From the NCBI GenBank assembly GCA_011033025.1, contig WFMF01000153.1, positions 124,001 to 188,000 on the forward strand: a DNA stretch of 64,000 bases, given 5' to 3'. This document shows, one piece after another, positions 44,588 to 56,500 of this stretch. The notes beneath the pieces were generated by a model, which was given only the letters and a program-made list of their open reading frames with translations, had not been told where the DNA came from and did not search any database. Numbering within the stretch: the stretch's first letter is position 1; every line of letters starts with the position of its first letter. The DNA comes from Beroe forskalii (taxonomy: Eukaryota > Ctenophora > Nuda > Beroida > Beroidae). The translations under genes were made by a program, and so were the position numbers.

Positions 44588-47500
44588 CGTGAGTTGGGGA
44601 GGGCACATCGGGGTCTCTCTCCCGAGAGGTATCCACGATGGACTGGATGTGGTCGTAAACCTTCCCCACCTTGTCCAGCAACTGGTTAAACTCCTCCCGC
44701 TGAAACCGCTAACGTTTCAACATCAGTGTCATATGGAGAGGGGTATAGAGGGGTTATAGAGGGGGTATTGAGGGGGCATAGGGGGTTATAGAGGGAGGTA
44801 TCCACGATGGACTGGATGTGGTCGTAAACCTTCCCCACCTTGTCCAGCAACTGGTTAAACTCCTCCCGCTGAAACCGCTAACGTTTCAACATCAGTGTCA
44901 TATGGAGAGGGGTATAGAGGGGTTATAGAGGGGGTATTGAGGGGGCATAGGGGGTTATAGAGGGAGGTATCAACGATGGATTGGATGTGGTCGTAAACCT
45001 TCCCCACCTTGTCCAACAACTGGTTAAACTCCTCCCTCTGAAACCGCTAACGTTTCAACATCAGTGTCATATGGAGAGAGGGGGGGGTAATGGAGGGGGT
45101 TATAGAGGGGGGTATAGAGGGGTTATAGAGGGGGTATAGAGGGGGTATAGAGGGGTTATAGAGGGGGTATAGAGGGGGTTTATAGAGGGGTTATAGAGGG
45201 GGTATAGAGGGGGTTATAGAGGGTGTATAGAGGGGGTATAGAGGGGTTATAGAGGGGGTATAGAGGGGGGTTTATAGAGGGGTTATAGAGGGGGTAAAGA
45301 GGGGGTATAGAGGGGTATAGAGGGGGTATAGAGGGGTATAGAGGGGTTATAGAGGGGTTATAGAGGGATTATAGAGGGGCTGTAATAGAGAGTGGTAAAG
45401 ACAGGGTATAGATGGGGTAAAATAGAGGGGTATATGGGCATAATAATAGATGTGCTATAATAGAGCGAAGGCGTATCTATGGGGGTATGGAGAGGACGTA
45501 AAAGGGGTTTTGAAACACGATAAGGTGGAGTTTGCGTCCAATTAACTGCAAGTTCTGAGAAATTCCACTCACCAGTAGTTCGTAGCTGCTCCCCCTCCTG
45601 TCTAACCACGGCACGTGCATGTCGAAGGGTTCACAAGACAGCTCAATAGGAGAGCGAGGCACCAGGGGTAGAGTATGCCAGATGGGTTGGTTAGCCGACT
45701 TCTTACCCCACAGTAGGTCGTGTAGAGCTTCGTCTGACTTGGTAGTGGTCGAGGGGAGCTGGGGAAGATAATGTAAGGGATGGGAAGGAATACCTTCTTA
45801 TTAAGCCTGATTTTATTTTCCACTAATTTGCGATAAAATGAGAGGCATCTTTTAGTTGATTGATGGGAAGGAACTTTGTTCTTTTGGCACAATTTTTCAG
45901 CCATTTAAGTTGATGCACCACTAATCACTACAGTACAAAAGTTTGAATTATTAAGATCATAATATTATGACCACCCAAAATATCTCGTAAGTCAGAATTG
46001 ATTGGAGGAGAAAAGAAGGTGTTATGGCGGTAAGATGCTATTGCTGGTAATTGGGTTTACCATTGAATTGTCCAATCACACTGTATGGCTCTAATATCTA
46101 AACTTATTTACCAAATATTCACAGCAATAAACCTAATATAAACCTAAATAAACGTAATAGCAGTAGAAAACAGCTGAGCTATGATTCTTCTTGGTATGAA
46201 AAGGGGCATGTGACTCATTGTGTAGTATCATTGACAATTGTCATTATTCTGACAGTTGTCATTGCTCAACCGAGTGTGTGTAAATATTAGGTAATATGCG
46301 TTCAGTTCTGTGCGTTTTGCTCATTGAGTTTTGTTTGTAGGTAGACTTGATAAATAAATATGCAACGTATGATTTACGAACTGGATTTGATCAAGATCTT
46401 TTTATCCAATCTGTTGAAATAATACCAATAGCTGAATATAGTCATTCGGCCGAACACCGATTAAGCGGTGATTTTCCTATGATGAAGAGAACCCAATCCC
46501 AAATCATATCGAGATCAGCACAGTCCTTTAGTACTTTACAATTGAATCAGTGCTACCATTTGCATTATCAGTACCTATTATCAGTCAGAGCTATAAGGAT
46601 TATTGAATATCTTTAGCACCCTTCTTTCGCCATTATCAGTATCATCAATCAAAAGCATAAGGATGATTGTATCTTTAGCACCCTTATGTAAAGGTGCATG
46701 ATCAATAATAGAATTATTAATGAGTACCTGATGAGTGTTGGCTATTCAATACCTAAGGGTCATGCACAGTAAAATTATCAGCAGCAACAGCCTTATCAAT
46801 GACCACGCACGAACATAGGTTATTCAACGTCATCAACTCACTCTAAGCTATGGTAATGACGTAATCAACCCATACATTCAGTTATGATGATGAATTCAGT
46901 ATGATCACCTATCTATCAATTGTCATATTACTAGCACCCTATAACAGCACCGTGGTAGTCAATAGTATCGTATTTTTAACCCCTAAATCGTGATGACCTC
47001 GACCAATCAGCATGCGAGTTGCTGGCAAACTCTCGTGCTGATTGGTCAATGGCAAATGGACCTGTGGGTATGCCAATAAGCCACTGATAATTGTATTCTA
47101 GTAGAGTATTAATAGCAACCAACCCACAGCTCTATGATTGATAAGGTCCATTCAGGACCTTTGTCAGGACTATATTCACTGATCTAGCGGACAGAAGAGT
47201 CACGTGATTAAGATATCACGTGACTCACGAGTTACCATGGCAACACATGACACAGGATTTGCGGAGGTTTAATATTTATATTGGTTTTGTGGGTATCTTA
47301 TAGATTATCTGTGTAATCAGCAGTTTAATTATCCATTATGATGATATATGCATCTCAAGATCTAAGGTATGAGAGGTCTGTTGCAGTACGTTTCTATTGG
47401 TCTACCAACGATAGAACGATTGTGTATGGCATTGAACAATGGTATTATTAATAAGCATTGGTATTAATAACCAGTCGTATTTATAAGTAATAACTTAATA

Positions 47501-50500
47501 ACCAAGTCTTGCATTGAACCATGTTACTATACAGAAGGTTATATTTAGCCGAAAATAGTCGTCGTCTTACCATATTAACATATTAATCCATGGTAATAAC
47601 GTCATTTATTATACTTCTTACATTGAACTCATGTTTTTTTTCTAACTACGTTTAGAGGTTTGTGATTGTTCATGCTTCCAACTTTCTATGCCGACATACA
47701 GCTTGTCGCTACTACTCCACTACTGGTTATGGAGCTTTTGCTTTTAACTCGTGGCATGTACCTTTTGTTTACTTTTTATAACATTACTACTTAATAACGG
47801 ACATGGCTGATCAAAGAGCAGCACTTCTGTACTGTGGTTCGTAGATAAAAATACTGTACGGAGTTAAGTAGTCTTGTAAGCATTGTGTAGTTTGACTTCA
47901 TGGCGTCATAATATAGCTTTCCTTACAACTTCCTAGAAGAAGATACTACGATGATTCTTCCAGAGAAATTTTAAGCACAAAACCGGCCTTTGTTCATTTG
48001 TCTTGTTTTGACTGAATCACAAAAACCCGTGTTTTCTCTTCTTTTGGCTAATATAGTTCCAGGTCATAAAATAGTTCCAGGTCAATTGCCACTTTTGGTT
48101 GTATCGTTAAGACTATTGTTGACACGAGTTTGGTTGTCTGGTAACTTTAGAATAACATCATGTGCTAATCGTATTCAGCCAGGGGTGTATGACGTGTATG
48201 ATTTAAGACAAAGACATATCTAAGTACTTACTGTGAAGCGTGTGGAAGTGACGGTGCTGCTCGGCCCTTTAGCTGACTTTGTAGACTTTGGAGTTACGGT
48301 AGTGCCACCGATAGAACCATCCGAGGGGAAGGGAAGGGGTCCTAGAAGAGTGAGAGTTAGGAAAACTTAAATCGGGATTCGGGAATGCAAAAAATCAATC
48401 TAAGGTTGTCAAAAATGAATGAGCACAGTCCCCTGTTATTTTCATTGCTAACATTAGGCTAATCAATTATAGAATTATCAAACGACTGGTAAAGCAAACA
48501 AACCCAATTTAACAGTGCTGACGTTAGCCTTATCAAACTAACCCAGATTAACAGTGCTGACGTTAGCCTTATCAAACTAACCCAGATTAACAGTGCTGAC
48601 GTTAGCATTATCAAACTAACCCAGATTAACAGTGCTGACGTTAGCCTTATCAAACTAACCCAGATTAACAGTGCTGACGTTAGCCTTATCAAACAAACCC
48701 AGATTAACAGTGCTGACGTTAGCCTTATCAAACTAACCCAGATTAACAGTGTTGACGTTAGCCTTATCAATTTTTTATTTAAAATCACAAATAGTATACA
48801 CAACAAATTATACATTGTCACTTGCCCTATATAAAATAATTCATGAAACATGAGGATGCCCCAACCAAAAGAATTGAATAATCATAGTTGAATAAAAAAT
48901 AAACATAGTAGAGTCTAACTTGTTGCATATGCTATGAGTGGGGCACGTGCAGAGTAGTCGAAACTACTCTATGCTGCACAATTACGCCCTCAAAAATCTT
49001 AAATCACACAGATTAGTATAGTTACATAATTGGTAAAATTGCATTTAAATACTAGAGTAGCAGACCAAAGTTGAGCATGCATTTCGGTGTCCAGAGTTTT
49101 TGAGAGTTGGGGGTGGTACTTGGGGTGTTTCTGCACCAAGATCACCTTGGTACACAATATGTATCCGTACCCGGTGTTCAGGAGGGCCACGCCCATTTCC
49201 GCCTCCAGGCGCAAAGTCGAAACCCCTCCGTTTCCCTTTGTCACCTGCTGATGGGACACCGACATCGCAGATGGCAGGGAGACCTTACAACTGTAGGGTA
49301 ACCGCTGATGATTCACAGTTTAGTCTCTTCCGCCTCTTATGTCAATCCTTGAATTAGAAAATCGATGTACAGTATTTGTTATGTTTGTAGTATACTCATG
49401 CACCTCTATAGATAAGACATTGGATTGGCCCAGGAAGGTTGTAGAGACTTCGTTTTGGGCTCAAAAGAATCGCAATGACCATGTTTATATAAGACTTGTT
49501 AACAAACATATGCCCTAAAATGCTCACAAACCAAGTTATAGGCCAAAAACGGATTTTTCGGTCACTCGCGAGCCATCAATGAGAAAATGTTTGTATCTTG
49601 GCCCAGGAAGGTCGTAGAGACTTCGTTTTGGGCTCAAAAGAATCGCAATGGCCATGTTTATATACAACTTTCAACAAACATATAACTATCTAAAATGCCC
49701 ACAAAACCAAGTCATTGGCGAAAAACTGCTTTTTCAACTTACGCAAGAGTTGAAATAAGTCCTTTCTTTTTAGATTAGCTCTTGAAGGCTCTACAGAATT
49801 TGTAGTCCCACTAGAGTTGCAAAAATACCCCTATGCCAATCGAATAGACACATACCCCAAAGATCAAGACAGAGCATTGGTTTCAGGCCCGTAGCCAGGG
49901 GGAAGAGCCTTGGCTATTGGCCTGATTGTGTTATGAACAAAATTGCATGACACTCTATAAGGATCTGAAAATAGGGTAGTATAGGCCTTGTTTTTTTTGT
50001 TTATTTTTGTTCTTCGTTTTTTCCACACCTTTTCATGAAAGTTCCTTAAAATTCTATGATAATCATTATAATTTTCTAGGCTAAATCTTATTTATAAGCA
50101 CTACCTACACAGTCTCTGGTCACTGGCATCAGGACCAGTGCGAGGCAAAAGCGGTTACATACTACATAGCTGCCACCAGCCAAATTTTCAAAAATCGTGG
50201 GAGGGCAAGATATTTGGCAAAAAGAAAGGCAATAAAGCAATAAGTACCTTTGCAAAGCAAGATTGGCTGTAGTAGCAGCCATTTCAACCCATCCCACTTG
50301 CACTATGGGTACCTTGCTGAACCATCGCTTCAAATTTCAACCCATCCCACTATAATCATAGGTACCTTTACCACTAGTCACCACTTCTACCCAATCCGAT
50401 ATATGTGTGTATGTTATACATACCAACATTTCTAAACCACCACTGCAACCCATCCTACTATTAGTACCATTCTGAACCACAGCTTCAAACCATCTCAATA

Positions 50501-53500
50501 CTTTAATATAGGTACCTGCTAACATTTCTAAACCAACACTGACACAGGCAACCCATCCCACTATTGGTACCTTTCTGAACCACCAGGCACCACTTCTTCA
50601 CATCCCACTATGGGTATTAAGTACCTTCCTGAACCACCTATTCTACCCATCCCAATACTGGTACCTTTCTGAAACACTACTTTCAGTCGTCCTTATAGCT
50701 TTATAGATACCTTTCTGAACCAATACTTCAATACATCCCAATTCCGGTCCTAATTCTATAGGTACCTCTCTGAATCACCAGTCATCACTTCTGCCCATCA
50801 TACTATATAGCTATATGTACCATTTTGAACCAATAACTCGACTCTTCAACCCATCCCACAAGTTTCTCAGTATACGCCCCTTTCTGTACCAACACTTCTA
50901 AATCCAAAAGCGTGATTGAAAAGTTACAAAGTTAAAATTGATAGTCATACTCACATCCATGCCATAACGATGGAAATTCGTATTTGGGTTGGTTCTGGTT
51001 TAAGAAGATGGTGGACAAATTTAATCCCCCATACACTCATAAACCTGTCAATTGTAGAATTATGAACTCATGAAATACATGATTAACATACAGTAATGCT
51101 GAAATATGAACATTGAAAAGTTTTCCAGATCAATTAACATTTAAAATGTTCAATCCAAATCTTCGGGCAAAATCTTTGGATATACTTGATGAAGCAAGAA
51201 AGCTTGCATCAATAGGTTCTATACTGTGATGCTAAAAATGCCATTCAAGCCAAATGACTTTTGAGAATTTCTAATCATGAAATACCTCATTGGTTTAAAA
51301 AAAGTTCATTTCAAGCCAGAAATCATTGGAAACTGTCCAAAAAACATAGCCCAAGAATCGAAAAAGTAGGGTAGGGCTTGAGTCTTTGGCCTTTGGGTCA
51401 CAAACCCCCCTACATTCAAGCCCATTCATTAATAACTGTATCTACACAGATTCTCTTAGCCTGGTGCTTCTGAATATGATTTCTCTCTTCGTGCTTGTAG
51501 GGTAACATCTCAGTCAACTATGAGTAGATCGGAGAAAGGACTACTAATTTAAGTTCTTGCATAAGCTCAAAAATTAGTTTCTCGGCATTTCAGAGCATAA
51601 AAAATATTTAAGCAAGTCGTTTATATGAAACATGGCCTTTGCGATTAGTTTTCGAGCCAAAAAAAATCTCTGCGACCCTCCTGGTCCAAGTTGGAATAAA
51701 TTTATCATTCTCTCATTGATGGCTTGCTAGCAGGGGCATAGCCAGGGGGAAGGCGACACAGGTAGCTGCCTCCCTCTTTTCAGACAGAAAATGTGAAACC
51801 TTTGTTAGTTTCGTCATAATGAGAGCTTTTAGCCAAGAAAATTAACCATTCAATAGGTTTTGAATTTACCTGATCGCCGCCTCCTTTTCAAAAATCTGAC
51901 TATGCCCCTGCTTGCTGGTGATTGAAAATTCAGTTTGTCGCCAATGACTCGGTTTGTGGGCATTTTAGAGCATATGTTTGTTGAAAGTTGTATATAAACA
52001 TGGTCATTGCGATTCTTTTGAGCACAAAATTAAGTCTCTACGACCTTCCTGGACCAAGATATAAACATTTTCTCATTGATGGCTCGCGAGTGACCGTAAA
52101 ATCCGTTTTTGGCGTATAACTTGGTTTGTGAGAACTTTAGGGCATATGTTTGTTAACAAGTCTTATATAAACATGGTCATTGCGATTCTTTTGAGCCCAA
52201 AACGAAGTCTCTACGACCTTCCTGGGCCAAGTTACGTAAAATCCGACTTTCGCCTGGGGGGCGGAAATGGGCGTAGCCCTCCTGAACACCGGGTACGGAT
52301 ACATATTGTGTACCAAAGGTGATCTTGGTGCAGAAACACCCCAAGTACCACCCCCAACTCTCAAAAACTCTGGACACCGAAATGCATGCTCAACTTTGGT
52401 CTGCTACTAGAGTAAAAGTAGATGGTAAAAATTTATCTTAAAAATATAATAAAATAATGATAAATTACTTTTATTACTCTGAGTGCTTGAGTGATATAAA
52501 TCTCTGCAATATTCAAAAAAGATGTATGTGATGTGGGTGGTGAACCTGAACCTGGTGATCCCTATGAACATGATATGAATCCCTTGTATACCTTTTCCCT
52601 TTCTTCCTGTTCCTTACCTATCTTCCTGTCCCTTACCCTTATCATAGGAAAGCACATGTTTAGGGATATTAACATATTAACCAAAATTAGTCAAATTCAC
52701 TGTCCGCTTTCATCCAGAGATATTCCTTGAGTTTAGTCTTAAAGGTTGTTAAGCAATTTTCAGATCTTATATTCAATGGAACTTCATTCCAAAGTAAATG
52801 TGTGCGGTAGAAGTATGAATTTTTAAAAACATCTATTCTAGGTTTTATGGAGCATTCTAATTGAAGTTCATCAGATGATGACATACTCCTAGTATATCGA
52901 GTTAATTTTGGGTCGGGGAGGTGCTTCTTCCTAAGATATTCAGGGATACTTAAAAATGGGCTAGGATGATTAAACAAACTAACCCAGATTAACAGTGCTG
53001 ACGTAAGCCTTATCAAACTAACCCAGATTAACAGTGCTGACGTTAGCCTTATCAAACTAACTCAATTTAACAGTGCTGACGCAAGCCTTATCAAACTAAC
53101 CCAGATTAACAGTGTTGACGTTAGCCTTATCAAATAGCAGATTAACCCATTAATAGTGCTGACGTTAGCCTTATCAAATAACCCAGATTAATGGTGCTGA
53201 CGTTAGCCTTATCAAACTAACCCAGATTAACAGTGCTGACGCTAGCCTTATCAAACAAACCCAGATTAACAGTGCTGACGTTAGCCTTATCAAACAAACC
53301 CAGATTAACAGTGCTGACGTTAGCCTTATCAAACAAACCCAATTTAACAGTGCTGACGTTAGCCTTATCAAACTAACCCAGAATAACAGTGCTGATGCTA
53401 GCCTTATCAAACAAACCCAGATTAACAGTGCTGACGGCCTTATCAAACTAACTTGAATTAACAGTAAACCCAATTTAACAGTGCTGACGTAAGCCTTATC

Positions 53501-56500
53501 AAACTAACCCAATTTAACAGTGCTGACGCAAGCCTTATCAAACTAACCCAGATTAACAGTGCTGACGTTAGCCTTATCAAACTAACCCAGATTAACAGTG
53601 CTGACGTTAGCCTTATCAAACTAACCCAGATTAACAGTGCTGACGCTAGCCTTATCAAACTAACCCAGATTAACAGTGCTGACGTTAGCCTTATCAAACT
53701 AACCCAGATTAACAGTGCTGACGCTAGCCTTATCAAACTAACCCAATTTAACAGTGCTGACGCAAGCCTTATCAAACTAACCCAAGTAAACAGTGCTGAC
53801 GCTAGCCTTATCAAACTAACCCAGATTAACAGTGCTGACGTTAGCCTTATCAAACTAACCCAAGTAAACAGTGCTGACGCTAGCCTTATCAAACTAACCC
53901 AATTTAACAGTGCTGACGCAAGCCTTATCAAACTAACCTTAAGTAAACAGTGCTGACGCTAGCCTTATCAAACTAACCCAGATTAACAGTGCTGACGTTA
54001 GCCTTATCAAACTAACCCAGATTAACAGTGCTGACGCTAGCCTTATCAAACTAACCCAGATTAACAGTGCTGACGTTAGCCTTATCAAACTAACCCAAGT
54101 AAACAGTGCTGACGCTAGCCTTATCAAACTAACCCAGATTAACAGTGCTGACGTTAGCCTTATCAAACTAACCCAGATTAACAGTGCTGACGCTAGCCTT
54201 ATCAAACTAACCCAATTTAACAGTGCTGACGCAAGCCTTATCAAACTAACCCAAGTAAACAGTGCTGACGCTAGCCTTATCAAACTAACCCAGATTAACA
54301 GTGCTGACGTTAGCCTTATCAAACTAACCCAAGTAAACAGTGCTGACGCTAGCCTTATCAAACTAACCCAATTTAACAGTGCTGACGCAAGCCTTATCAA
54401 ACTAACCCAAGTAAACAGTGCTGACGCTAGCCTTATCAAACTAACCCAGATTAACAGTGCTGACGTTAGCCTTATCAAACTAACCCAGATTAACAGTGCT
54501 GACGCTAGCCTTATCAAACTAACCCAGATTAACAGTGCTGACGTTAGCCTTATCAAACTAACCCAAGTAAACAGTGCTGACGCTAGCCTTATCAAACTAA
54601 CCCAGATTAACAGTGCTAACATTAGCCTTATCAAACGACTGCTCAGACACCATTCTTTCAGTGCTGGAGGTTGTTTTGGGGCTGCTGGTACTGGTGGAAC
54701 TCATGGAACTCGTCATCTTAGCCCTCTTGGATTCCAGCACCTCCTGCGAGAAATGACGTCATTATTAGGGGTTAGAATGGTGTGCTGATGATGTTAGGAT
54801 TACAGTACCTCCTGATATAGGGAGAGTGATGTCATTATCAGGTCTTCTTCAGCCAATGTGATCTTGTCAACAGATATTCAGATAATCTGTACATATCAAA
54901 TCAAACTTACAGATAGAAAGGTTAGAATGGGTATTGGTGATGTCAAGATTTATTACGTAGAATTAATTTGTTAGACGAGGCTACTGCACGGGGGTATTCA
55001 CTATTCAAGTAGTAGGAAAGTATGAAGGTGAGAATGAATCGCACCTTTTGTGGTGACAACTTAGGCAGCTTTTCACTGAATGAAACTCTACCCATTATTA
55101 AAGCAAGGGGTTCACGATGCCTAAACAACGAGCAAAAATAAATAAACTAATAAAATACAGAGCTTTGCGATTGAGCAGGTGCAATATAATATCACACAGG
55201 CCCCCTAGAGGCCTAGAGCACGCTCACAAATTGTTAAATTAAAATCCGATTTTATTGAGTTTCATTTATTTTTCTATTTCCAATATGAAGTGGATATCAG
55301 TAGTCTTTTTCCATCCCTGGCTCGAGGTCATTGGTTTAAAAGTGCGTGTATTAAGTCATGTTTAATCTAAAAGCTTATGCTTAATTTGGTTTAATAAGTT
55401 AATAACTATTTGGAAAAAGAGACCTTATTCCTTTATCCCAATTAACCGGCCCGTGCTGAAAGCAATGATTGAGTGACAGATGCCGAATGCCGAAAAGACA
55501 CCGACAATCAGCGCTGACCGGGATCGATCAAAAATTAACGAGTACCATTATTTTCCATGGCCCATGCTTAATTCCAAACAATTGATCAATTCTGATTGAT
55601 AACTAATCTATTTTCATACCTGCCTATGCAAGAGGAGGACTTGTTCTATGCGGTTCTCCAGCCACCGTACTCGCTCTTGTAGCCGTACTGACACTTCCTG
55701 AGGCTAGAGAATTAGACTTTACTCACGAGTAGAGCTATTGAACATGGTGCCATTGGGTTTTGTGCTGTGATTTGAATGTAAAACATGAGAACTCTCACCG
55801 AGAGAATCGATTTATCGAATGCTGGTTGAGCAACGAATTGGGTCATTAGCAGCTCCGTCGACGCCCCCTTCTTTTCGGCGCGTGCCCACTGCCCAGAGTA
55901 CACAAATATTTTGCAAACACGAGAACTATTCAACTCTTATCGAGAGAACAGAGCAGAGTGAACGTTCAACCTTTTCGTATGATGGTGATTGGTGAAGGGT
56001 GTTTTCGTGTGTGAAGTGCAGACGATGGCATTTTTGATCCAGGAATATGGGGGAGTTGAGATTTAGATGATATGATTTCGAGAAAAGTGAGAGAGCGACT
56101 TTGTCGAACGGCCGAATTCTGGGAAATTTACCAGAAGCTATTAAAGTGAGCTGATGTACATTATATGACATACCATACCACTTGATATCACTATAATCAC
56201 GATCTGGCACTCCACATTATCACGTTGATTATTAGCACTCCACATTATCAAGTTGATTATTAGCACTCCACATTATCAAGTTGATTATTAGCACTCCACA
56301 TTATCAAGTTGATTATCAGCACTCCACATTATCAAGTTGATTATTAGCACTCCACATTATCAAGTTGATTATTAGCACTCCACATTATCAAGTTGATTAA
56401 TGATTATTACCATATTACATCGGATGATTTCCAGGACTGTTATAATGGCACTATACTTAACAAGTGCATTCTCCCCAATTCATCACGCGGTGAGAGTGAC

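Larger units (their letters stand above)
49056..52408. mobile_element. 3.35-kb non-autonomous foldback DNA transposon
   Basis: Long inverted ends start AGTAGCAGACCAAAGTTGAG (49056) and finish at its complement (52408). The arms are about 500-680 bp (49056 to about 49735; about 51920 to 52408), with some internal non-matching stretches. Each arm carries two direct subrepeats with CGTTTTGGGCTCAAAAGAATCGCAATG and a TATATAA-rich part. The middle (49800-51720) shows no coding frame, so the transposase is absent. A nested hAT MITE (51731-51910) interrupts the right side. Satellite blocks of one 39-bp family lie on both sides. Confidence 0.82.

Noticed and set aside
45602-45904. ATG-initiated frame upstream of the exon 45758-45573
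   Set aside because: It crosses the acceptor in a different frame from the exon and has no recognisable content.
52687-54634. Long minus-strand frames (up to 231 codons) across the 39-bp satellite
   Set aside because: Openness is a by-product of a 39-bp (13-codon) period; no start context, domain or flanking exon supports a gene.
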